Source: Ligula intestinalis
Lineage: Eukaryota; Platyhelminthes; Cestoda; Diphyllobothriidea; Diphyllobothriidae
Length of the DNA stretch: 64,000 nucleotides
Assembly: GCA_036362985.1 (NCBI GenBank)
Contig: JAYGXS010000009.1
Location: 14,677,869-14,741,868, forward strand
Direction of reading: 5' to 3'
The position numbers were made by a program, and so were the translations under genes. Positions 33,186 to 41,309 of the stretch are shown here, in pieces. Every line of letters begins with the position of its first letter. Positions within the stretch are counted from its first letter, which is position 1. Below the pieces are notes generated by a model. The model saw only the letters and a list, made by a program, of their open reading frames with translations. It had not been told where the DNA came from and ran no database searches.

Positions 33186-34889
33186 AACTGCAAGAAACGG
33201 CCCTGGCCCGCTTCTATGGTCTCCCCAAGGTGCACAAAGAGGGCGCACCCCTCCGGCCAATCATATCTCTCAAAGGAACTCCAACATACGGACTGGCAAA
33301 GAGGCTGTTCCGACGGCTCAAATTCTTGACCGCTGATTCAGACACAACAGTCAGGTCGTCAATACAATTATTGGAGCAACTTAAAGGGGTAAGCCACCAG
33401 CCAAATGATATCATGGTATCATTTGACGTCACGTCCCTTTTTACTTCTAATCCACAGGACCTGGCCATCGAGACTATCCAACTACTCCTACGAGAGAAAT
33501 ACGACGAAAGGGAGAATCACCTTTGGCACCCTCAAATCCTCCAGCTCCTAATTTCTGCCTCAAGACTTTATAAACCTTGAACTGAACTATCTACGAGCAG
33601 GTAAAGGGCACGCGAATGGGTTCGCCCATTTCCGGACTCATAGCAGAGGCAGTCCTGGAACGGGTGGAGTAGCGGGTTTTCCTACACCATAGACCGAAAT
33701 TCTGGGCTAGGTATGTGGACGACACCTTTGTCGTAAGTGAGCGTTATCAAGTGCTGACATTCAAGAAGCGTCTAAACGCCGTCTTCCCGCAAATTCGATT
33801 TACGATGGAGTAAGAGCAGAACAACCTGCTGGGCTTTCTGGATGTCCTCGTTTGCCGCAAAGACGGTGGTGCTCTAAAAACTAAAGTGTTCAGGAAAGCA
33901 ACCAACACTCTGCAATTCCTGAACTACAACAGCAACCATCTAATCGGTCACAAACGCAGCTGCGTAGGAGCGCTTTACCGGCGCGTTGAGACGCATTGCA
34001 GCGAAGTGAAAGAGCAATTTGCTGAATTACAAAACCTTCGACGGGTACTGAGGGCGAATGGTTACCCGCGCAATTTTGTTAACCAAAGCATACGCAAACG
34101 AGAGAAGAAGCCATATTAACTGGCCCAAATGTTTGGTGGGCTCTTCCGTACGCGAAGAATGTATCGGAAACAGTCAGCCGCCTACTCACCCCACTTGGAG
34201 TTGTAGTTGCACACAGGCCAGAAGCAACCATCAGGCGCCGGGTCATGAGGCCGAAAGACCCACTGCCACGGCAGGAAATGTCTGGAGTCGTTTACCGGAT
34301 CTGATGCAGTTGTGGACAAAGCAACTACGTCGGAGAAACCGGGAGGTTACTCCAGACGCGAATGGCCGAGCATTCAGCGGCGGTGAGGAAGAAAGACGTC
34401 AACTCCCAGGTTGCAGCTCACTCAACGGGACCCGGCCATATTTTCAAGTTTGACGAGGCCGAAATCCTCGCAAGAGGGGACAACCGCGTGAGCCGCGAGC
34501 TGCTGGAGTCATGGTCCTCAGGCCCCCAGTCCACCAACAAGCGCAACGATTTGGCGTTTCCATGCGATGTACTGAGAAATTTCTTGAGCAAGAAAGTAAG
34601 TCACGTGTGAAGGGCCGAACGCAACAACAACGCTGACGACAGCGGGCATAATTGTCACGCAATTATCAGGCCCGCATCTGACGCTGACGCTGACATGGCA
34701 ATTGTGGCAATTAGTGAGTCGAACGTGGAGTGTCAAGCCAGTACCGCATCAATTATAACCCAAACGGTGGCTACAGACGTAAACAATTCTCACACACACA
34801 CGCGGAAGACCACTAGAAACTATAAATACCGTGCAGCCTGTGCATGTATTTACCTCATCTTCGCATGACCATGTCTATATTATCATCAC

Positions 34890-34925
34890 CTATGAGTAAG
34901 GATTCCCGAGGTAATCAGAAAAGTC
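34890..34925 (+). ncRNA. Decayed hammerhead-like core (right arm)
   Basis: CTATGAG, helix II GATTCCC/GGTAATC with one mismatch, then GAAAAGTC and CCAGTGATCACATC downstream. It is the mirror of 32706-32740. Confidence 0.3.
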
Positions 34926-35149
34926 AGGCAAATTGAACTCTTGCTCCAGTGATCACATCTTCCTCTCTGAACTGCTTCCTGGGATTCGAATATTTTCTAC
35001 AGTTGGTACTTTTTCAGTTTTCAGATATACTTGGCCTTATGAGAAGTCACCGCTAGCGTTGGTGATGGGCGCCACTAGTGCAGATGCAGGCCCGAATTTC
35101 CTCATTCTCGCTCATGGACACCCTCAGGCCACAGGTTTCGCCAATCAAA

Positions 35150-35590
35150 CTGTTCATACGCCAGCGGGTGCTTGCAACAGCTGAAGCGGTGGCTATACGG
35201 CTAGCGAATCCATTGCCATGTTGTCAGAATGCGCTGACACAAGCCCTTGCGCTTCTGTGGCTGACCCCGACGACAGATGTTGATTGCATTTCCCCCCACA
35301 CTCAAGTGACATTTGCTCGCTTCGTGTGAATAGCAGAAATTATCGCGCCAAGTACCTGACTTCTGATCAACGCCCACAACCTTACCCAATTCCCCCCTCC
35401 CTCTGTCTTCTACTAAGTCAACACACGAACCTCTACACGCCAACCTCGCCATGTGGGAGATGTGTAAACGATTAATTGTAATCAGACAACTCTTATAAAC
35501 CCTACCCAGCTGTAAATTTTTCATTACACCTGCAAATGTTTTGTCCCGACGAAGATTTGCTGAAAACATATGTTTGCTAACTTGACTTCT
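35150..35590 (+). pseudogene. PLE-2 C-terminal scrap with 3' end
   Basis: RQRVLATAEAVAIRLANPLPC matches the PLE-2 C-terminus. The frame continues to 35329 in unrelated residues. The 3' UTR is C-rich and ends with CCCGACGAAGATTTGC then GAAAAC (35546-35568), the compact motif with CTGA changed to CCGA. It is followed by TTGCTAACTTGACTTCTC, as in the other PLE-2 ends. Confidence 0.6.
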
Positions 35591-36309
35591 CAACTGAAGT
35601 ATGGGAATTTTTGCAGAAAAAACTGTACCATTTCACCGATTGCTTGCAGGGGACCAAAGACCCCCCACCCCCACCAAACCTTTTTGACAAGCATGCAATG
35701 CATTACCTTCTATAGTTGCGCCTCATCCAGTACGCTATACAGTACGGCCTAGAATCTGTCTTACATGCGAAACATATGCGAAAGATTAATACTCCCTCGG
35801 TGATCAGCAGTGAGTAAAGTTGTAATACTCATTATAGTGCAGTCTACTCTGAAGCCATTTCAGCCACGATAAGCTGCCGGCTTTTTAACGAGCTTCTTTA
35901 CGACCTCTAACAAGACGTTTTTACAATAATAAGTTGCTACTCAAGTAGTCTGTATTTTTATCATAATTTGCACTGTTTTTATAAATCCAAATATACGTTA
36001 TGGAAAAAATAAACACAAAAAATTATTTCTTGTGCTCATTTGGTAAGAAATTACGATTTCTTTGAATGTGATACTTTATGAAATGGTATATTTCGATTTC
36101 AAAAAAGTTTCTGATTATGAGCTTTTATAAGACTGTGAGGTATTCATTTAATATATAGCACATACATCAATCTATTAATGCTGCCTAAAGTGCATAAAGC
36201 ATTTGTCCCATCCGTCGCAGTATTTTTTGAGAAATATGTGGCTTCTGCCACAAAATGTAGGCAAAAACGTACTCTTCCTTAAATAGTATGCAGACAGCGG
36301 GCTGTTTAT

Positions 36310-36490
36310 AATACTTGAATTCAAGTGTAGCAGTCTATAAGTTTCAAAATTATTCGGCAACTAAGAAATTTTTTTAAAACCGAATGAAATCCCTTCTTTT
36401 AGTATAAAATTTAATGAAGGCGTAATTTTCTTCCAAATGAGCACAAGAAATAAATCTTTCGTTTAAGTTTTCCACTAAGTGTACTTTAAT
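36310..36490 (+). repeat. Dispersed repeat, partner at 58455-58620
   Basis: AAGTGTAGCAGTC, TTATTCGGCA, TTTTTTTAAAACC, GAAGGCGTAATTT and CACAAGAAATAAAT recur in order at 58460-58600. Noncoding. Confidence 0.5.
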
Positions 36491-36699
36491 TTATAAAGAC
36501 AGTCCAAATCAATGATAAAAAGGTATGCTACTTAGGTAGCCAAGTTTTATTGAAAATATGTTTTGTTGATGCTCAGAAAGAGGCCCATTATAAAGCCAGC
36601 ATCCTATCGTGACTGAAATGATTAAAGAATATACTATAGTATTGCAACCTTACTTTATGTCGTTTAGCGAAAGATTATCAATCTGTTGCCTATTTCGGC

Positions 36700-37350
36700 A
36701 TGTTACACGAATTCAACGCTATTCTGTATGTGTTTCATCGTTCGGATTGGGGTCCGGCGGTGAAATGGGAGATCAAAAGACACTATTTTAGCCCAACCAC
36801 CCAAAAGATTTTGCTATTTGCTTACCGCGGCAGCTTTCGCGAGAATCGAATACACTGGGTTGATTACTGGGCTATATTAGAGAGCGCAGTCGTCCGTCCG
36901 GAGACTGACATTCGACGTCGTTGTGCAGGAGGAGCGGCTTTACACTGGTGGGAACGCAGCCGACTTCCACTCGCCCACACAAGTGCCTACAGCTGGCCAC
37001 GGCTGCCTACGCACACTTTTGGCGATGCAACACGTGCCACTACGCACATCATCCTTCTCGGTTAATCTGCACACTTGCACTTGCTACAGAGACCTTTTGA
37101 AGCAGCTGCTGCCTCCGTCTCAGTCTTTCTCGGGTCTGACTGGACGCAGTCACCACTAGCCCCGACTTCGCTAGTGCCAACTGCGATCTCTGTCATCAAC
37201 TTAGGGTTATAAACATTTGCCGGTGCCTTCTGTTTCTGCCTACGAGTTGGGATTCGATCGGATTATTTTAGTGCTCAGAGTTAAAAAATAACAGCCTAAA
37301 CGTTACAGTCTCACAGTCGGCAGATCGAATGGTTTAAACTACTTGTGATA
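36700..37350 (+). repeat. Dispersed repeat REP-1, copy 3 (left part)
   Basis: Matches copies at 8860 and 12260. The sequence stops being REP-1 after CAGATCGAATGGTTTA and CTTGTGATAC (about 37350) and resumes at 38686 with CAGTATTGTAGAGGG, so the PLE-2 copy interrupts it. Confidence 0.55.
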
Positions 37351-37404
37351 CAAAGTTGCAAAATTTCCATTAGATAATTCAGAACACAATTTTGGCGAGC
37401 GAAC

Positions 37405-37427
37405 GCTTTCAGTAACTTCTCATCAGG
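37405..37427 (-). ncRNA. Compact hammerhead-like motif at PLE-2 3' end
   Basis: CTGATGA is exact, followed by GAAGTTACT and GAAAGC. A 2-bp AG/CT helix II at most. It is the least damaged example of this motif, in the youngest-looking PLE-2 copy. Confidence 0.35.
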
Positions 37428-37521
37428 CCAAACAGTTACAAAGGAGGGTTAAATTTAAAAATCGATAGTTTGTCTCTCTTTACATGCAGGGTCCAATCAG
37501 AGCGTGGAAATGTGCAGCCAG

Positions 37522-38685
37522 TTAGGTAATCGTTGGCCATGCCAAGTTGGGGGCTTGCACGAGATTCTTTTGTGCACACAAAACCGGTTTCCTCAATCGG
37601 ATTGCGGTTGCTTCTGCTGTTGCCAGCAGACGTTGACCCAGGGACTTTGGGTAGTTTGGTGGGACCTTGTAAATTACCTTAAAGGCTTCGCTTGGGTCCA
37701 CACGATGTCCGGTGTCAACCATGTGTGCGAGGATAGAACTTTTTATGCTTTTAGTCTCGCCTCTGGCTAGCCATGCCGGGAGGTGTTCCCGTATTCTTTT
37801 AGATAAGCGCCTACTCGTGCGACTGATATAACCAGCTCCACAGGAGCAAGTAAATGAGTAGATACACATAGAAGTGGTATGAGTTGGCAGCTTATCCTTA
37901 CCCTCACCGTGCAGTATCGGGTTGGTTGAAAATAACACCTGAATTTTCGCTGCTGGGAAGGTTTGTGCTACGGCTTGCTTGAGGCGTCTGCTTAAGAGTT
38001 CGCCTGCTGCATCCCCTTGAAAAGGGGCTTTGAGGAATAGCGTCTTCTTTTCCACCGTGGGTGTGGTGGACTTTGGTCCTTTCTCCATCATATTCTTTAT
38101 GATGAATCTGTCTGGATATCCGTTCTCTCGAAGCACGTCCTGGAGTTTCTGGAGCTCCATTTCAATAGTGTCAGCTGAGCAGATTTTTCTGGCTCTTTGC
38201 ATTAAGCAGCGGACTAAGTTACGCTTCTGTTGGATAGGTACAAAACTGTTAAAGTTTGTATACTGTCCGGACCAGGTTTTCTTTTGGTAAACGCTCCTTT
38301 GGATGCTACCGTCAGGTCTTCGACTTAGGAGGACATCCAAGAAAGGAAGCGAACCTGCCGTCTCCACCTCCAAGGTGAATTTAATGGAGGGGTGTGCTTG
38401 ATTAACAGTATGTAGAAGTGCATTTACATCAGTACCTGCTGGGGCGATGGCGAAGATATCATCGACATATCGGCCATAGTGTTTTAACTCATGGATCTGC
38501 TTGTTGAGTTGAAATTTTTCCAGTTTGCCCATGAAGATGTTGGCCAAGAGAGGCCCGAGAGGGGAGCCCATAGCGACTCCGTCTATTTGTCTGTATAGTT
38601 GGTTGTCAAAAAAGAATTGCACATTTAATGTGCATTTGAGTAATAGTTCCCTTAATACGTCAGATGGTATTCCTATGGATGGTAC
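37522..38685 (-). CDS. PLE-2 RT (C-terminal part) plus GIY-YIG endonuclease, open frame
   Basis: Longest mobile-element frame in the window: over 380 codons open from a stop at about 38690 to the natural end. The start is missing (5' truncation), so no true initiator is given. Order: LRELLLKCTLN, QIDGVAMGSPLGPLLANIFMG (motif B), HYGRYVDDIFAIAP (motif C, DD intact), PFLDVLLSRRPDGS, thumb-like region, LPTHTTSMCIYSFTCSCG, then GYISRTSRRLSKR. In the last motif the YIG of GIY-YIG has become YIS, which may weaken the nuclease. It ends with ILAHMVDTGHRVD, ATAEATAIRLRKPVLC and WPTIT. The lack of stops suggests a fairly recent insertion. Confidence 0.85.
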   Translation of the reverse strand, partial: VPSIGIPSDVLRELLLKCTLNVQFFFDNQLYRQIDGVAMGSPLGPLLANIFMGKLEKFQLNKQIHELKHYGRYVDDIFAIAPAGTDVNALLHTVNQAHPSIKFTLEVETAGSLPFLDVLLSRRPDGSIQRSVYQKKTWSGQYTNFNSFVPIQQKRNLVRCLMQRARKICSADTIEMELQKLQDVLRENGYPDRFIIKNMMEKGPKSTTPTVEKKTLFLKAPFQGDAAGELLSRRLKQAVAQTFPAAKIQVLFSTNPILHGEGKDKLPTHTTSMCIYSFTCSCGAGYISRTSRRLSKRIREHLPAWLARGETKSIKSSILAHMVDTGHRVDPSEAFKVIYKVPPNYPKSLGQRLLATAEATAIRLRKPVLCAQKNLVQAPNLAWPTIT

Positions 38686-38760
38686 TTAAGACAGTATTGT
38701 AGAGGGGGACCGTCGCTCTTGGGTTAAGATGAAAATCATATCAAGGAACCTTATTCAGAG
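38686..38760 (+). repeat. Dispersed repeat REP-1, copy 3 (right part)
   Basis: CAGTATTGTAGAGGGGGACC then GTCGCTCTTG matches 9414-9443. It is separated from its left part by the PLE-2 insertion. Confidence 0.55.
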
Positions 38761-39349
38761 GGCAATTCCAGTTATGTTCTATCAACCAATAATAGAACCA
38801 TTTCATGTTAAAGCGCACACCACGGGGATACAGTATAAACAACGCTGTTGATTAATTTTCACTATCAACAAATTATTTCATAGTAAATTATTACTTACTT
38901 AGGTCTAGTTACTGGTTTATTGATTTTATTTTTGCTAAATATTTGTATTGTTCGTTTTGTTCGCTTTTAGTTTAGTTTAGTCCGGTGTAGTTTAAGTTTA
39001 TTTCGCATAGTTTAGTTAAGTATTGCTAACTTTTCGGTGTAGTTGTTTATTATTCAGTTTCTTTTTCTTTTCCCCAACTCTGTTCCACCCATGCTTCCCT
39101 TATTATCAAGGGTCCCGTATTACACACACCCGCTTTTGGTGTGTTCCATAAGGAATGCTTAGATTGTACGCTGAAAGAGCACACTTACGAACAAAATATA
39201 TTTTACGTCGACTGTATTTCGGGCATGTATGACGCATTTAGAGGCCTTATTTTGACTGCCAAAGAAAGTAGCCGTCTAGTTTGCTGAACGTTTGCTTATC
39301 TGCCAAAGTATGTCTGCACGTTTCTCTTAGTTTTAGAAACTGCAGCATT
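38761..39349. other. No gene seen
   Basis: T-rich stretch (39000-39080: repeated TTTAGTTTAG-like words) without coding signal. Confidence 0.4.
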
Positions 39350-39475
39350 CTTTGCATAAATGCTTGCAGTACACCGCAATTAATCAAAATCTTGGGTGGT
39401 GTACCACCTAGAGTTAAGTACGACTGGCTGACGGCGGTTGATGTGTCGGAAATGACCAGTGCAATGTTCGTTGGC
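39350..39475 (+). repeat. SINE-like repeat fragment
   Basis: ATGCTTGCAGTACACCGCAA, GTACCACCTAGAGTTAAGTA and GACTGGCTGACGGCGG match 13960-14058 and the tail of 2470-2660. Confidence 0.4.
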
Positions 39476-39608
39476 TTCTTCGGAAATAGTCATCTCCCCA
39501 CATACAAATAACTGCCTCTGGCTATTTGTGGGGTTGAAAAGTTAGCCCAACAGAGAACGGGAGAAATGCGTTCCATTAGCAGTCAGCAATCGTTAATCAA
39601 CGAATCGC

Positions 39609-39708
39609 NNNNNNNNNNNNNNNNNNNNNNNNNNNNNNNNNNNNNNNNNNNNNNNNNNNNNNNNNNNNNNNNNNNNNNNNNNNNNNNNNNNNNNNNNNNN
39701 NNNNNNNN
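39609..39708. other. Assembly gap (100 N)
   Basis: Exactly 100 N. The same 16-17 bases (TTAATCAACGAATCGC) flank it on both sides, suggesting a collapsed tandem repeat or a duplicated contig end. Confidence 0.95.
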
Positions 39709-39775
39709 TTAATCAACGAATCGCCAACCCCAATATTCAACAACAGTAGTTTAAGTAGTGCACCATTTTGTCCTA

Positions 39776-40290
39776 GGCACTAGATAAAAGGCCCAAGCAA
39801 GCGATTCTTCCGGTATTCTGCCGTTGCTTTATACAGCTGCGAGGGCTCTGGCTCATCAGCGGGTTCCTCAGCTTTCCCTGTCTGCTTTCTGGTTGATATA
39901 CCGTTTTTGAAAGTTCAGCTTTTAAATCTCCTGAGAAATTAATTTCTGTTCACTGCATACATCAGTAAAGATAAGGTTTATGGGCGAAGACCGGAATTGT
40001 AAGTGTATATTTGGACTGAAACCCCGTCAACCACAGTAAAATATGCACTTGGTGACAGCAGGCAGACATGAATAGTATATATTGGTGTTGTAACCTACCA
40101 TACTGACAGCCTAAGAATTAGCTAAAAGGCCCACACACGCGTTTATTCGGTTATCTGCCACTGCTTGACACAGCTGCCAGGGGTCCGGCTCATCAGTGGG
40201 TCCCTCTGCATTCCCTATATGCTTTCTGGTTGATATACTGGTTTGAAAAGGTCAGCTTTTTTATCTCCGGATAAATTTATTGCTTTGGAT
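39776..40290 (+). repeat. Tandem repeat, unit about 340 bp, 1.5 copies
   Basis: AAAAGGCCCA, CTGCC.(T)TGCTT, ACAGCTGC, CCGGCTCATCAG.GGGT and GCTTTCTGGTTGATATAC occur at 39785-39915 and again at 40122-40250. The part between (39940-40115) has a third, dispersed copy at 61573-61740. Unclassified. Confidence 0.6.
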
Positions 40291-40339
40291 TGTTTAAGTT
40301 CAGTGAGGATTTTAATGTAAGCATTCAGAAGTCAAGTGA

Positions 40340-40790
40340 GGCAAACAAATTTTTCGATTAATTCATCATGACACAATGCAACAATATAAGAGAGGGTAGA
40401 GTTAACGTAAGTTTAAGCATCCAAGCCGCAGTAATTAGGGGAAATAAAGGGGAAGAGGTGTAAAGGGATCAAGGATTCACATTCTTGTCTTAATTGGGGG
40501 CCAAATAGGAGAAAGGGTGGGGGAGGATTTGGAGGAGAAGGGTATGACAATCAGTTCGCGTCAACCTATCGTTATTGGCTCACATTCTGTTGTAAGGTGT
40601 GAAGACGCAAGGTTTCATCGTCTAGTGATGGTGTGAGTGGCCTGGGAATGCTTGCTGTCGGGGCCTCGTCACTCTTTCGTGGCGTGGTAAGCCACGTGGG
40701 AGCCGATGTTGAGTTAGCCCTCGGCCGCGGAAGTCTAAGGGCCGCTACGTTCGCCTTCTGCGCACATAAGATTGTCTTGCTACATGTTGT
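40340..40790 (-). pseudogene. PLE-2 C-terminal tail and 3' UTR fragment
   Basis: Minus strand 40785-40574: NVAALRLPRPRA, LTTPRKSDEAPTASI and RPLTPSLDDETLRLHTLQQN, homologous to the unusual C-terminal tail of the PLE at 6838-7050. The 3' UTR ends with ATGATGAATTAATC then GAAAAA (40350-40372), the compact motif. It defines a PLE-2 subfamily together with the 6.6-8.6 kb copy. Confidence 0.65.
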
Positions 40791-40837
40791 AACAATTTCC
40801 CTTACAGATTTCAGAAGAATGCTTGACGGGCAAACGT

Positions 40838-40860
40838 TTCTTTCGATAAATTATCATCGA
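40838..40860 (-). ncRNA. Compact hammerhead-like motif, decayed
   Basis: Minus strand TCGATGATAATTTATC then GAAAGAAACG. The C of CTGATGA is kept only in shifted form. It lies between two PLE-2 scraps of opposite orientation. Confidence 0.2.
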
Positions 40861-40917
40861 GAACTCAAGGTAAGGTCCCGTCAATCTACCCAAAGTCACT
40901 GAATCAGAGTGTGCTAA

Positions 40918-41024
40918 CAGCAGCAGCAGCAGAAGTGACGACGATCCGGGTGAGGAAGCCGGTTCTGTGCGCGCAAAAGAACCTCCTGCAAGCTCCCAGC
41001 ATGGCATGGCCAACTGTTACGTAA
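40918..41024 (+). pseudogene. PLE-2 C-terminal scrap
   Basis: TTIRVRKPVLCAQKNLLQAP ending WPTVT and TAA, the same terminus as the frame at 37522. It is preceded by a (CAG)n-like microsatellite at 40918-40932, which replaces the ATAEA codons. Confidence 0.6.
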
Positions 41025-41309
41025 CTACTTACATCTTTCCGCGCTTTCTCCCCCTTTCAATAAACACAAACAGCGGAGTACTATCAACCTCAACCCTCCC
41101 CTTTTCACATGGCTAATGTGCCTGTAACGATGAACATAATTGCCAGCATGTTACTTCTTACCCCCTGCCTATATGGATGTAATAGCCCCAAGATATTTGA
41201 TCAAATCTACGTATGTGCGGAAAATATTATTTGTACATGCTTGAATCCACGGTGGGTGTATTCATGTACTAAATGTTGTCTACTTATAATGATGTAGGGT
41301 ATTAAGCCC

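Larger units (their letters stand above)
32655..34975 (+). mobile_element. PLE-1 retroelement flanked by about 400-bp inverted repeats
   Basis: Left arm inverted (32655-33060), a second inverted internal piece (33060-33185), body on + (33186-34575) and right arm (34575-34975). Body: ALARFYGLPKVHKEGAPLRP, GTPTYGLAKRLFRRL, DIMVSFDVTSLFTSN (motif A), a frameshift near 33575, GTRMGSPISGLIAEAV (motif B), RYVDDTFVV (motif C, both Asp present), TAA at 33811-33813, NNLLGFLDVLVCRK, HKRSCVGALYRRVE, then frameshifts through CGQSNYVGETGRL to FDEAEILARGDNRVSREL. It is non-coding overall but has the best PLE-1 catalytic box in the window. Confidence 0.85.
37352..38685 (-). mobile_element. PLE-2 retroelement, 5'-truncated, inserted into REP-1
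   Basis: Body 37522-38685 plus a 3' UTR whose end holds the motif CTGATGAG ... GAAAGCG (37405-37427) and CTCGCCAAAATTGTGTTCTG. REP-1 continues on both sides, which gives the insertion limits. The 5' end stops in the RT palm, a typical 5' truncation; no inverted terminal copy is present here. Confidence 0.8.

Noticed and set aside
33811..33813. TAA inside PLE-1 frames as evidence for a non-standard genetic code or a spliced intron
   Set aside because: Coding continues with no gap on both sides, so no intron fits; the two intact GPCR genes end at ordinary stop codons and contain none internally, so a reassigned TAA is unlikely.
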